Assembly (NCBI GenBank): GCA_016710075.1
Contig: JADJLO010000043.1
Span: forward strand, 124,001 to 188,000
Direction: 5' to 3'
DNA length: 64,000 nucleotides
DNA from: Acidobacteriota bacterium
GTDB lineage: Bacteria > Acidobacteriota > Blastocatellia > RBC074
The position numbers and the translations under genes are program-made. Below are positions 15,559 to 24,447 of the stretch, piece by piece. Numbering within the stretch: the stretch's first letter is position 1; each line of letters opens with the position of its first letter. A model generated the notes under the pieces. That model was not told the origin of the DNA, did no database searches, and worked only from the letters and a program-made list of their open reading frames with translations.

Positions 15559-17877
15559 TTAATAAGTTGCGGCAGCGATCTGGCCAAGAGCGATTCCTCC
15601 GTCATTGGTCGGAATCCTCTGATGCCAGTATGGTCTGAACCCTTCTTCACTGAGTCGCTTGACTGCACGCTCAAGCAGGTAGCGGTTCTGGAAGCAGCCG
15701 CCGGAAAGGGCGACGGATAACATCCCGGCCTTGAGGGCCATTGCCACAACAGCCTCAACCAGGGTGTTATGAAATTTTGCCGAAATCTCTCCCACCGGCA
15801 GAACTTTCCTATGGTCTTCGATCATTCCGATGATGAGCGGCTCCCAGTCAAAGATCAACGGCGGTTTGTTATCCTGGTTTTTCAGAATATTAACGGGATA
15901 GCAATCATCAATTGGGCGGCCCTCTGCGGCGAATTCAAGTTCCATTGCCGCTTGTCCTTCAAACCTGACGGTCTGTCTTAATTCCAGTATTGCCGCAGCG
16001 GCGTCAAATAGCCGGCCGGCGCTCGATGTCCGCGGACAATTGATGCGCTTCTCCATTATTTTGATCAGCGTTTGAAGCTCTTTTGGTTCGAAAGCCTTGA
16101 TTGGAGCGATGTCGGTCATTGAGTGCAGCCGGTTGCCGAATATTTCATAAAGCACTCCAAGGGCACTGCGCCGAGGTTGTTTGACCGCAGTCTCGCCGCC
16201 CGGAAGCAGGAATTGGCGGAAATGCGCGAAGCGGTCGAATGTCCATCTGCCGCTGTTTTTTTCGACCCTGAGGAATTCGCCGCCCCAGATCGTTCCGTCG
16301 GTTCCAAGCCCGGTCCCATCCCAGGCGACTCCAAGCGCCGGACCCTCCATCTGATTCTCGGCCAGACATGAAAGAATGTGGGCAAAGTGATGCTGAACCC
16401 TGAGAGTTTCACCCCCCGAATTGACGGCAAATCCCGTCGAAAGGTAATCAGGATGCAGGTCGCAGGCAAAGGCTGCCGGCGCCACTTCATAAAGATTCTC
16501 AAGGCTGTCGATGACCTGGCGGAATGCGCTGTATGCCTGGGGCGTCTCGAGATCGCCGATATGCTGGCTGACAAAGACATTGTCGCCGACTGAAAGCGCG
16601 ACTGAATTTTTAAGATGCGCTCCACAGGCAAGGATAGACTTTTGCTTCGATTTCATTTGTATCGGCAGTGGGGCGTAGCCTCTGGCCCGTCGCATGACCA
16701 TCTCGCGGCCGGCGGCGATGCGCACTATGGAATCGTCCACGTGCCGGACGATCGGGCGATTATGCACCAGCAACAGGTCTGCAATCTGACCAAGCCTTTC
16801 CAGAGCTTCATACTCATCGATGCAGATCGGTTCGTCAGTGAGATTGCCGCTGGTGGCGACCACTGGAATTTTCAATTCAGCCATCAGAAGATGATGAAGA
16901 GGTGTGTAGGGAAGCATCACGCCCAGATATGGATTACCCGGAGCCAGACTGTCAGAAAGCCCGGCAGTTGTCTTCGATCTGCGTTTGAGCAGAACGATCG
17001 GCGATTCCGGCGAGGTCAGAAGCCTCTCTTCAAGGTCCGAGACTTCACAGACGGCTCGGACGCTTTCAATTGACGGAAACATCAAGGCGAACGGCTTCTC
17101 TTCGCGATGCTTGCGCCGACGCAGTTCTCTTATCGCGTCTTCGTTCGAGGCATCGATCATCAGGTGAAATCCGCCAAGCCCCTTGACGGCTACAATCTTC
17201 CCATTTCGGATCGCACTTGAGGCTTCAACCAGAGCCTTGTGCCTGGTCGAAAGCGCCTTTCCCGCAGGTCCCCACAATTCCAGTTGCGGCCCGCATTCAG
17301 GACAGGCATTGGGCTGGGCGTGGAATCTGCGATCGAGCGGATCGTGATACTCCGCCTGACATCGTCCGCACATCGCGAACTTCTTCATGGTCGTGCTGGA
17401 CCTGTCATAAGGCAGCGACTCGATGATGCTGAACCTTGGGCCGCAATTTGTGCAGTTGGTGAACGGGTATAGATATCGGCGGTTTGCCGGATCGAAGATC
17501 TCGTTGAGACAGTCCGGACATGTGCCGATATCGGGCAGCACCAGAGCCGTCTTGAGACCGCCTTCAACGCTCTCTCTTATTTCGAAATCGGTGAATCCTG
17601 CCGGATCGAGATAAGCCGATTCCAGACTCTGAATGAACGATCTCGGCGGTTTTTCTCGTTCGATGCGTATCAGGAACTTCTCCAGCAACCCACGAGGCCC
17701 TTCGACCTCTATGAATACGCCCTGGGATGAATTATTGACCCATCCGCACAAGCCCATCTCTTTTGCCAGCCTGAAGATGAATGGCCGAAACCCGACGCCC
17801 TGCACCGTGCCGCGAATTGCGATGTGCAATCGGCATCTCGATTCCATCACTGTCTGTTGGCTCGTTCGGGCTTTCAT
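15559..17877 (-). CDS. hypF: Carbamoyltransferase HypF
   Basis: A 772-residue enzyme that uses carbamoyl phosphate and ATP to carbamoylate HypE, the first step of cyanide ligand synthesis. Domains in order: acylphosphatase (RGTVQGVGFRPFIFRLA, residues about 20-36), two zinc motifs (CPDCLNE...CTNCGPR and CGRCQAE...CPECGP), a YrdC-like domain, and a Kae1-like domain with QHHFAHILSC, GVAWDGTGLGTDG and LSGGCFQN. Everything expected is present and the length is normal. The start lacks a clear ribosome-binding site; 17847 is an alternative. It follows hypB by 35 bases. Confidence 0.95.
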   Translation of the reverse strand: MKARTSQQTVMESRCRLHIAIRGTVQGVGFRPFIFRLAKEMGLCGWVNNSSQGVFIEVEGPRGLLEKFLIRIEREKPPRSFIQSLESAYLDPAGFTDFEIRESVEGGLKTALVLPDIGTCPDCLNEIFDPANRRYLYPFTNCTNCGPRFSIIESLPYDRSSTTMKKFAMCGRCQAEYHDPLDRRFHAQPNACPECGPQLELWGPAGKALSTRHKALVEASSAIRNGKIVAVKGLGGFHLMIDASNEDAIRELRRRKHREEKPFALMFPSIESVRAVCEVSDLEERLLTSPESPIVLLKRRSKTTAGLSDSLAPGNPYLGVMLPYTPLHHLLMAELKIPVVATSGNLTDEPICIDEYEALERLGQIADLLLVHNRPIVRHVDDSIVRIAAGREMVMRRARGYAPLPIQMKSKQKSILACGAHLKNSVALSVGDNVFVSQHIGDLETPQAYSAFRQVIDSLENLYEVAPAAFACDLHPDYLSTGFAVNSGGETLRVQHHFAHILSCLAENQMEGPALGVAWDGTGLGTDGTIWGGEFLRVEKNSGRWTFDRFAHFRQFLLPGGETAVKQPRRSALGVLYEIFGNRLHSMTDIAPIKAFEPKELQTLIKIMEKRINCPRTSSAGRLFDAAAAILELRQTVRFEGQAAMELEFAAEGRPIDDCYPVNILKNQDNKPPLIFDWEPLIIGMIEDHRKVLPVGEISAKFHNTLVEAVVAMALKAGMLSVALSGGCFQNRYLLERAVKRLSEEGFRPYWHQRIPTNDGGIALGQIAAATY

Positions 17878-17912
17878 AAGAATTTCGGGTCATCCGACAT
17901 GACAAACACATT

Positions 17913-18620
17913 TCAAGCGTGATGATGGGCATGAGAACGAGTCCGATCGCGCTCTGACATGGTCTCTCTCGATTTCTCAATCCGTGATTTGAGCCAATCT
18001 ACCCACTCGTCGAGGCCTTCGCCCGTCCGGCAGGAGACCGGGAAGATGATCGCTGACGGGTTGACCTCCAGAACGTTCTTTTTCAACTGATCGAGATCGA
18101 CACCGGCGTAGGGCAGAAGGTCGATCTTGTTGAGGATCACTGCCTCAGCCTCGTGAAACATCATCGGATACTTCTTGGGCTTTTCCTCACCCTCGACCGT
18201 GCTGTATACCATCACTCGCAGATCTTCTCCCAGATTGAATTCGGCAGGGCAGACGAGGTTTCCGACATTTTCGATAAAAAGCAGATCGAGATTGTGAATA
18301 TCGAATGACTTAAGGGCATTGTGAATCATTCGCGCGTCAAGATGGCAGACCGTGCCCGTGGTTATCTGAAAAGCGGGAACACCCAGAGCTGCAATTCTGT
18401 CGGCATCGATTGTAGTCATGAGGTCTCCTTCGATGACGCCGAGCCTGTAATCCTTCTTGATTCGCCTGATAGTCTCTTCAAGCACAGTGGTTTTGCCGGC
18501 CCCCGGCGCCGACATGAGGTTCGCTGTGAAGAGATTGTGATCCAGAAAGATCTCCTTGTTTTCAGCCGCAATCTCTTCGTTCAATTCCATGATGTTGGTT
18601 TCAAGATTTACCTGATGCAT
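17913..18620 (-). CDS. hypB: Hydrogenase nickel-incorporation GTPase HypB
   Basis: A 235-residue SIMIBI GTPase that delivers nickel with HypA. The P-loop SAPGAGKTTVLE, the switch region VIEGDLMTTIDADR, the metal-binding GTVCHLDA, and NKIDLLPY (guanine specificity) are present. It lacks the N-terminal CxxCGC nickel site and the N-terminal histidine stretch of some HypBs, but ends in HAHHHA, a small histidine tail that may bind metal. AGGAGA lies 10 bases before the ATG. It follows hypA by 32 bases. Confidence 0.95.
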   Translation of the reverse strand: MHQVNLETNIMELNEEIAAENKEIFLDHNLFTANLMSAPGAGKTTVLEETIRRIKKDYRLGVIEGDLMTTIDADRIAALGVPAFQITTGTVCHLDARMIHNALKSFDIHNLDLLFIENVGNLVCPAEFNLGEDLRVMVYSTVEGEEKPKKYPMMFHEAEAVILNKIDLLPYAGVDLDQLKKNVLEVNPSAIIFPVSCRTGEGLDEWVDWLKSRIEKSRETMSERDRTRSHAHHHA

Positions 18621-18652
18621 AGCTTCACGTTCTCCTGAATACAGTTGGTTTT

Positions 18653-18994
18653 CTATTCCATATCAACGTATTCGACCTGCATCTCACGCCCCGCGGCAAA
18701 CTCAACTGGAGATCCGCATCCGGGGCAGAGAAGATTCAAATCGCCCGGAATGTATTCGATCTCTTTACAATTCGGGCATTCAAGTCTGATCGCGACGGTT
18801 TCAATTTCAAGCACGGCATCTTTTGCCGCAGTATCCCCCTTCATTGCATCAAATGCGAACTCGAGCGCCTCTCTGACCACTCCTCTGAACTCCCCGATCC
18901 TTAATTTAATCCGGGTGATCTTCTGGTAACCATGCTTTCCTGCCTCGTTCCCGGCAAGCGTCAGAACACCCTCCATTATCGACATTTCATGCAT
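18653..18994 (-). CDS. hypA: Hydrogenase nickel chaperone HypA
   Basis: A 113-residue protein beginning MHEMSIMEG, in which His2 is the usual nickel ligand, and holding a zinc site formed by CPNC and CPGC. It passes nickel to the large subunit with HypB. I start at 18994 because the conserved N-terminus begins there and GGAG is 8 bases upstream; an upstream in-frame ATG at 19039 would add 15 non-conserved residues. It is the first gene of the hypABF-cysK-like-aspartoacylase-like-hypCD operon. Confidence 0.94.
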   Translation of the reverse strand: MHEMSIMEGVLTLAGNEAGKHGYQKITRIKLRIGEFRGVVREALEFAFDAMKGDTAAKDAVLEIETVAIRLECPNCKEIEYIPGDLNLLCPGCGSPVEFAAGREMQVEYVDME

Positions 18995-19297
18995 TCTCTT
19001 TACTCCGATTTGCTGATTCAACGGCAAATGACATTCCAAAGAGCTGCATTAATGTAAAATACTATGAATAAAAGGATTAGTTGTTTGACAGCGGCTGATT
19101 GGATCTCAAAGATCAGGTGGAATAGTGTGGATTTACTCAGGCAGAGGCAGGTTAAGTGTAAAATTACTCATATTGTTTTAATGAACTTAATTTAGAAGCA
19201 AATTTCTAATTGCCGTGAGCTGGGCTACGTGATAGAAGAACCGTGAATGATATTAACAATTAAGTTTCCGAAAGTCTCCTTCGGGAGGGGGGAGTTT

Positions 19298-20511
19298 ATG
19301 AAATTCAATTACTTCGCTCTCAGGTCTTTCCTCATTGCCATTTTTGCAATTGGGCTCTGCCTGCAATTCTCCTGCAGATTGGGGAGGAATGGAGCCGGGA
19401 CGACTTCGCGACTCCAGTTCAAAATCAGTTGATAGCCCCTGATGAAATCAGCCGGCAGGCTGTGGCCCTTGCCGCTCCGGCACAGTTCAAAACCTCGCTG
19501 ACCGGAGCCATCGATGGAAGATACAATATCCAGATGGATCTGGAACGCGATGGCACCAAAATCAAAGGAACATATTTTTACAAAAAGACCGGCGCGATGA
19601 GCATTGCGGCTAAATACATCAGCCTCTCCGGCACGATCGATTCGGATGGAAATGTCGATATGACCGAATCGGCTTTTGAGCCACAGGGTGGCAAGGAGAT
19701 CAAAACAGGCAGCTTCAAGGGCAAACTTGGAGCCGTCGTGATCGGTGGCCGGCAGTCGCTGCGATTTGTAGGAAACTGGACCAGATCAAAGGACAACCGC
19801 TCGATGGCCTTCTCGCTGCAGGAGGTTAAATTTGACGTAGGCGAGGACCTCAGGATTGTTACCAGGAAAAGTGAGGATAAGAACAGGTCTCAGAAGTTTG
19901 AGCTTGAGATGGAACTTCCGAAACTTGAAGGCAACGACCCTGAACGAACCGATAAGTTCAACAAGACCATCGACCGCCTGGTCAGCAAAGAGATCAGTGA
20001 GTTCAAAGCTTTTGCGGTGGATAACGCCAAAGTAATTGCCAAAGAGGAGCCTTCACGCGGCGATATGCCCGGCTCTTCAATGGAGATCGGCCACAGCATC
20101 ACCGCGTCCGACAGGGATTTCGTCAGCTTGCTTTTTACTTATTACAGTTACACCGGCGGCGCTCATCCGAATACTTTCACCAAATCGCTCAATTACGACC
20201 TCAGGCAGAATGATCCGGTCAGCCTCGGCAGCCTCTTCGCCCCCAATTCAAATTATCTAAAGCTCATTTCCGATTACTGTCTGGCCGAATTAAAGAAGCT
20301 TGGCATTGGAGACGAAGAATGGATCGAGAGGGGGGCCGGTCCAAAGACCGAAAACTACAAGAGCTGGAATATTGCCCCGGAAGGGCTGATGATAACTTTC
20401 GATGCCTACCAGGTGGCGAGTTACCGAGGACCCCAGGAGGTCATCGTCCCATATTCAATTCTCAAGCCTGTAATAAAGCCCGGCGGCATTCTTTCCCGGT
20501 TCGTCAAATAG
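19298..20511 (+). pseudogene. Secreted DUF3298-type lipoprotein, apparent frameshift after signal peptide
   Basis: The ATG at 19298 (GGGAGGGGGGAG upstream) encodes a signal peptide with a lipobox-like end (LCLQFSC), but that frame closes at 19434. The rest of the protein (GEEWSRDDFATPVQNQ, then about 360 residues) is in another frame from about 19381. Adding one G to the run at 19381-19384 would join them. The C-terminal part, with YYSYTGGAHPNT and SLGSLF, matches the DUF3298/RsiV-like extracellular domain; the middle part is a lipocalin-like beta region (TSLTGAIDGRYNI). Function is unknown. The downstream frame could start at TTG 19429 but would then lack export. Divergent from hypA across about 300 bases. 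Confidence 0.65.
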
Positions 20512-20522
20512 GTCGAGTTTGC

Positions 20523-21716
20523 TCATGCCTTCCTCGGCGACAGGCTCCATTTCATGAATGGTTTCTCGGTCAGTGCGAAGATCAGCGAGCAGATGACAAG
20601 CAGCGGTACACTGATCAGAACTGCCTGAATGAAGAAGTCCAGCCAGAATGGCGCTGATTTTGATGCCAACTGGATGCTGTGAGGCATAAGGTTGGAAATG
20701 ATTATGATGTGATACAGGTAAATCGTGTAGCACATCCCACCGATAATCACTATCCACCTCAGCCTGATCAATTTGTTGGAAATCTTCCCGAGGTAAAATC
20801 CGGCATAGAACAACCCTACCAGAATCGACAGCAGGAAATAATACTGCCCGAATCTGAGCAGGACTCCGATAATCGAAGCCCCCGCAAGAAGCGTGACCAC
20901 ATCATAGAGATAAGTCTTTGAAATTTCTTTAACCGGCTCCGAGAGATAAAAATCCGCCAGCAGAAACCCTGTCAGGAAGAAATGAATGAAGTTTATCAGC
21001 GATAGTTGAAGCCGTGGCGAGCCATATGCATAGACATAATTCTGCGACAGCCAGCCGAAGAAGACTATGGCGGCGAACATCAAAGCCCGCCGGAGCAGGG
21101 TATTGCGTAATCTGTAGATGTAGACCAGCAGAGGGACGATCAGATAAAACTGAATCTCGATTTCGAGCGACCAGGTTACGCCATTGATCCTGCTGTGCTC
21201 GCCATAGGTCATCCCGTGAAGATAGAATGAGCTTGCCAGCAGGTGAGGAGCCAGCCTTGCCGCGGACGCTCCCTGAAAAACCGCCAGAAAGTAATATACC
21301 AGCAGGCTCAGAATGTATGGCGGCTCGAGCCTCGTAACGCGACGCAGGTAATAAGACTTGAGCCCGGGAGCCGGCTGATGATTGAATGCCCGCTTTGCGA
21401 ACGGCAATGCCAGGATGAAACCGCTGATGACGAAAAAGAGATTGACGCCGAAATGGCCGCAGTACGCCGCGAGAATCATCCATGACTGCTTTCCTGCTTC
21501 AAACCATTCCTGCGGCGCCCGGACTTCATCGTGTCTCAGGCTTGCCGGCAGATAGATCGATACCAGGTGATGAAACAACACGACGCCGATCGCGATGAAT
21601 CTCAAGCCGTCTATCTCAGGAATCATCTCGCCGGTCGAGGTCACTCTCGATAACTTCTTGGCGAAATAGTCCGATGCTCTGCTCAGTAGCCGTAGTGGCT
21701 TTGTTGGGTCATCCAT
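20523..21716 (-). CDS. Acyltransferase 3 family membrane protein
   Basis: A 397-residue integral membrane acyltransferase (Acyltransf_3/OafA-like), transferring acyl groups such as acetyl to a sugar or lipid head outside the membrane. EIDGLRFIAIGVVLFHH near residue 30 contains the conserved R and HH; SGFILALPFAKR and about ten hydrophobic segments follow. I start at the ATG at 21716 because the longer frame to 21911 would translate the intergenic repeat at 21729-21762. It converges on the lipoprotein gene, 11 bases apart. Substrate unknown. Confidence 0.8.
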   Translation of the reverse strand: MDDPTKPLRLLSRASDYFAKKLSRVTSTGEMIPEIDGLRFIAIGVVLFHHLVSIYLPASLRHDEVRAPQEWFEAGKQSWMILAAYCGHFGVNLFFVISGFILALPFAKRAFNHQPAPGLKSYYLRRVTRLEPPYILSLLVYYFLAVFQGASAARLAPHLLASSFYLHGMTYGEHSRINGVTWSLEIEIQFYLIVPLLVYIYRLRNTLLRRALMFAAIVFFGWLSQNYVYAYGSPRLQLSLINFIHFFLTGFLLADFYLSEPVKEISKTYLYDVVTLLAGASIIGVLLRFGQYYFLLSILVGLFYAGFYLGKISNKLIRLRWIVIIGGMCYTIYLYHIIIISNLMPHSIQLASKSAPFWLDFFIQAVLISVPLLVICSLIFALTEKPFMKWSLSPRKA

Positions 21717-21728
21717 TGCCGGAATACA

Positions 21729-21762
21729 AATTACGAAACATACGAAAAAAACGAAAAAAATT
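21729..21762. repeat. Half copy of the TTACGAAACA-type repeat
   Basis: ATTACGAAACATACGAAA followed by A-rich ACGAAA units, directly before the acyltransferase gene. It matches the ends of the inverted-repeat elements at 26905-27060 and 47092-47235, but no opposite arm is seen here. Confidence 0.6.
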
Positions 21763-21909
21763 AATAGAGCGGATCCTCGTTTATGTCGTAATCTTCTCTT
21801 TCCTTGATCTGATTTAATTATTGGGTGAATGTTAGCGCGGAAGATTATCAAGTTGAGGTGCTGATTACAAATCTTCATCATCTGAAGAGCGGGGAAAATT
21901 CTCAAAAAC

Positions 21910-22704
21910 ATGATTCATCTGAAGTCGATAGCACTGAAAAACGCGACAAAAAAGTTCGATCATTTCCCATTCAATATTCCGGTGATCAGGGATTTTGATG
22001 AGCTGGAACTGGTCTCTCCGGTTACATATTTCGTAGGTGAAAACGGATCGGGAAAATCCACCCTGCTTGAAGGAATAGCTTCCGGGGTAAATCTTCCAGC
22101 GGTTGGTAATGAAGACATCGAGAGGGATGGGACTCTCGCCCATGCAAGGAAGCTGGGGAAACAGCTTAAATTCCAGTGGACTCACAAGACCCACAAGGGA
22201 TTTTTTCTGCGGGCAGAGGATTTTTTCAATTTCTCGCGCCGGCTGCAATCGATGACAAAGGAACTCGGTGAGATAGCCGAAGGTTTCGAATCGGAATATA
22301 CGGGTTATGCACTGGGTCTGGCGAAAGGATCTGTTCTGAGTCAGAGGCGGGCGCTGGTTGAGAAATATGGCGAGAATCCGGATGCCAATTCTCACGGAGA
22401 GAGTTTTCTGAAACTGTTTCAGGCGCGGTTTGTTCCCGGAGGTTTGTACCTGCTTGACGAACCAGAGGCTCCGTTATCTCCCCAGCGGCAACTCGCGCTA
22501 TTGGCGATGATTAAAGATATGGTCGATGACGGTGCGCAATTCATTATTGCCAGTCATTCGCCGATTTTAATGGCCTATCCTGGAGCAGTCATCTACAGTT
22601 TCGATCAGCATCCAATCAAACAGGTCGAGTACGATGACGTGGAGCATGTCTCGCTGACGAGGGCGTTTCTCAACAATCCTCAATCATTTCTTCGTCATCT
22701 GTGA
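21910..22704 (+). CDS. AAA/ABC-type ATP-binding protein
   Basis: A 264-residue soluble ATPase with Walker A VGENGSGKSTLLEGIA (about residue 42), Walker B YLLDEPEAPLSPQR and the switch histidine in FIIASHSPILMA. It resembles the short, stand-alone ATPases of the OLD/SbcC-like clade that are not coupled to a permease; a DNA- or RNA-related role is possible but not shown. No membrane partner is adjacent. Its last 21 bases overlap the end of the convergent PPK2 gene. Confidence 0.75.
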   Translation: MIHLKSIALKNATKKFDHFPFNIPVIRDFDELELVSPVTYFVGENGSGKSTLLEGIASGVNLPAVGNEDIERDGTLAHARKLGKQLKFQWTHKTHKGFFLRAEDFFNFSRRLQSMTKELGEIAEGFESEYTGYALGLAKGSVLSQRRALVEKYGENPDANSHGESFLKLFQARFVPGGLYLLDEPEAPLSPQRQLALLAMIKDMVDDGAQFIIASHSPILMAYPGAVIYSFDQHPIKQVEYDDVEHVSLTRAFLNNPQSFLRHL

Positions 22705-23526
22705 TTGTTTGAGGAACTCCTCGATTGCGGCCTTCTCGCGTTGACCAATTGCATCAAGCTTTTTGAGCCATCCCGCTTTCAGTGGTCTGAGAGTGAGCAC
22801 GAGCGCCTCGGCCACAGCCAGATTCCGGTACCATTTCTTGTTCGATGGAACGATAAACCATGGTGCAAATGGCGTGCTGCAGCGATTGAGCACGTCTTCA
22901 TAGGCTTTTGTATAATCGTTCCAGAACTCTCGCTCCTTCCAGTCGCCGGCTGAAAGCTTCCAGTACTTCTCGCGATCAGCTTCACGATCCAGCAGACGCT
23001 GTTCCTGTTCCTGTTTGCTGATATGCAGGTAGAACTTGAGAACGATTGTTTTCGAATCGGAGAGCAGTTTCTCGAAATGGTTGATGTGGTCGAAACGGGC
23101 GCCCCAGGTCTTCTTATCTGCAAGGTTATGGACGCGAACGACCAGCACGTCTTCGTAATGCGAGCGATTGAAGATCGTTATTTCACCCTTCCGCGGGGTC
23201 TGATTGTGAATCCTCCAGAGAAAGTCGTGGGCCAGCTCATCTGAAGTAGGGACTTTGAATGACGCAACATTGCATCCGCGCGAATCCAATGGCCCAATGA
23301 CAGTCCTGATGGTGCCGTCCTTGCCGCTGGTATCGCGGCCCTGCAGCACCATGAGGACCGAATGTTCGCCCGCAGCGTAGAGCATCTCCTGGAGAGCCAT
23401 GAGCTCATCGGAAAGAGCTTTGAGCCGGGCTTCACCATCTTCGCGATTCAGCCCGGCATCATATTCCGGATCAAAATCCCGCAGTCTGATCTCTTGTGAA
23501 CCTGTCAGTTTGTGTGCGTATGACAT
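22684..23526 (-). CDS. Polyphosphate kinase 2 family protein
   Basis: A 280-residue PPK2-family kinase, which moves phosphate between polyphosphate and nucleotides. Walker A is LQGRDTSGKDGTI, the lid region and Walker B lie in FNRSHYEDVLVVRV, and the family block NDYTKAYEDVL with WFIVPSNKKWYRN follows. The single-domain size fits class I/III PPK2 enzymes that phosphorylate nucleoside mono- or diphosphates; direction and substrate cannot be read from sequence. The 3' end overlaps the AAA ATPase gene convergently. Confidence 0.87.
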   Translation of the reverse strand: MSYAHKLTGSQEIRLRDFDPEYDAGLNREDGEARLKALSDELMALQEMLYAAGEHSVLMVLQGRDTSGKDGTIRTVIGPLDSRGCNVASFKVPTSDELAHDFLWRIHNQTPRKGEITIFNRSHYEDVLVVRVHNLADKKTWGARFDHINHFEKLLSDSKTIVLKFYLHISKQEQEQRLLDREADREKYWKLSAGDWKEREFWNDYTKAYEDVLNRCSTPFAPWFIVPSNKKWYRNLAVAEALVLTLRPLKAGWLKKLDAIGQREKAAIEEFLKQSQMTKK

Positions 23527-23531
23527 AAAGA

Positions 23532-23563
23532 GAGTTCAAAGTTAAAGGTTTAAAGTTTAAAGT
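23532..23563. repeat. AAAGTTTAAAG-type tandem repeat
   Basis: Units TTCAAAG, TTAAAGG, TTTAAAG, TTTAAAG between the PPK2 and dienelactone hydrolase genes. Same family as 11471-11506 and 32072-32107. Confidence 0.7.
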
Positions 23564-23578
23564 GTACCTGATCCGCTT

Positions 23579-24412
23579 TCATGCAGCTCCATTCTTCTTG
23601 AACCATTCATTAAGGCGTTTCCAGCCGTCCTGAGCCTGATCTTTACGGTAGCTGGGGCGATAGTCGGCGTGGAACCCGTGCGGAGTATCCGGGTAGAGAA
23701 TGATTTCAGATGGGTTTTTGGCGTCTTTCAGAGCTTTTTGCATCTGTTCGACGGTGTTGTTCGGGATTCCCTGATCTGAGCCGCCATAAAGCCCGAGAAC
23801 CGGGGCCTTGAGGTCTTTGACAAGGTCGATAGGGTTTTTCGGATGCAGCTCTTCTGTGGCCCCAATAAGCCGGCCATACCAGGCGACGCCCGCTTTGAGT
23901 TTAGGATTATGAGCGGCGTAGAGCCAGACAATTCTTCCGCCCCAGCAGAAGCCTGTGATCCCGAGTTTATTGGTATTCCCGTTGTTTTTTTGAGCCCATG
24001 CGACTGCGGCATCGAGATCGGACATGACCTGAGAATCGGGCACTTTGCTGACGACCTTGCTCATAATGTCGCCCATCGGCATCTTTGAAACATCGCCCTG
24101 ACGGGCATACATTTCAGCGGCGATTGCCAGATGCCCGAGCTTTGCAAAGCGCCGGCAGATGTCTTTGATGTGTTCGTGGACGCCGAAGATCTCCTGCACC
24201 ACGAGTACCGTCGGAAAGTTCTTTCCCTTGGCGGGCATTGCTCGATAAGCGGGAATCTCACCGTCTTTGACGGGGATTTTGACTTCACCTGCAATGATGC
24301 CGTTTGTGTCTGTAGTGATGACGCTCTGTGCCTCTACGGGCTCGACAGCCATGGCAAAACCCGCTGTGAGTGTTGTCACGACAAAGTTCCTTCTGGTCAA
24401 TTCATCCAACAT
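23579..24412 (-). CDS. Dienelactone hydrolase family protein, Tat-exported
   Basis: A 277-residue alpha/beta hydrolase. The N-terminus has a twin-arginine motif (TRRNFVV) and a hydrophobic stretch ending in VEAQ, suggesting Tat export. The nucleophile is the cysteine in GFCWGG, with the acid in LYGGSDQG and the histidine in TPHGFHADY; this Cys-Asp-His triad is typical of dienelactone hydrolases (carboxymethylenebutenolidase). The natural substrate of exported family members is not established. It is followed by an M28 peptidase and another esterase upstream, all minus strand. Confidence 0.85.
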   Translation of the reverse strand: MLDELTRRNFVVTTLTAGFAMAVEPVEAQSVITTDTNGIIAGEVKIPVKDGEIPAYRAMPAKGKNFPTVLVVQEIFGVHEHIKDICRRFAKLGHLAIAAEMYARQGDVSKMPMGDIMSKVVSKVPDSQVMSDLDAAVAWAQKNNGNTNKLGITGFCWGGRIVWLYAAHNPKLKAGVAWYGRLIGATEELHPKNPIDLVKDLKAPVLGLYGGSDQGIPNNTVEQMQKALKDAKNPSEIILYPDTPHGFHADYRPSYRKDQAQDGWKRLNEWFKKNGAA

Positions 24413-24447
24413 TGGTTAATTCTCCTTTCGATTTAACTGAAAAAATA

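Noticed and set aside
21717..21911. Longer N-terminus for the acyltransferase 3 gene
   Set aside because: The added residues would come from the intergenic GATTACGAAACA-type repeat and have no family similarity.
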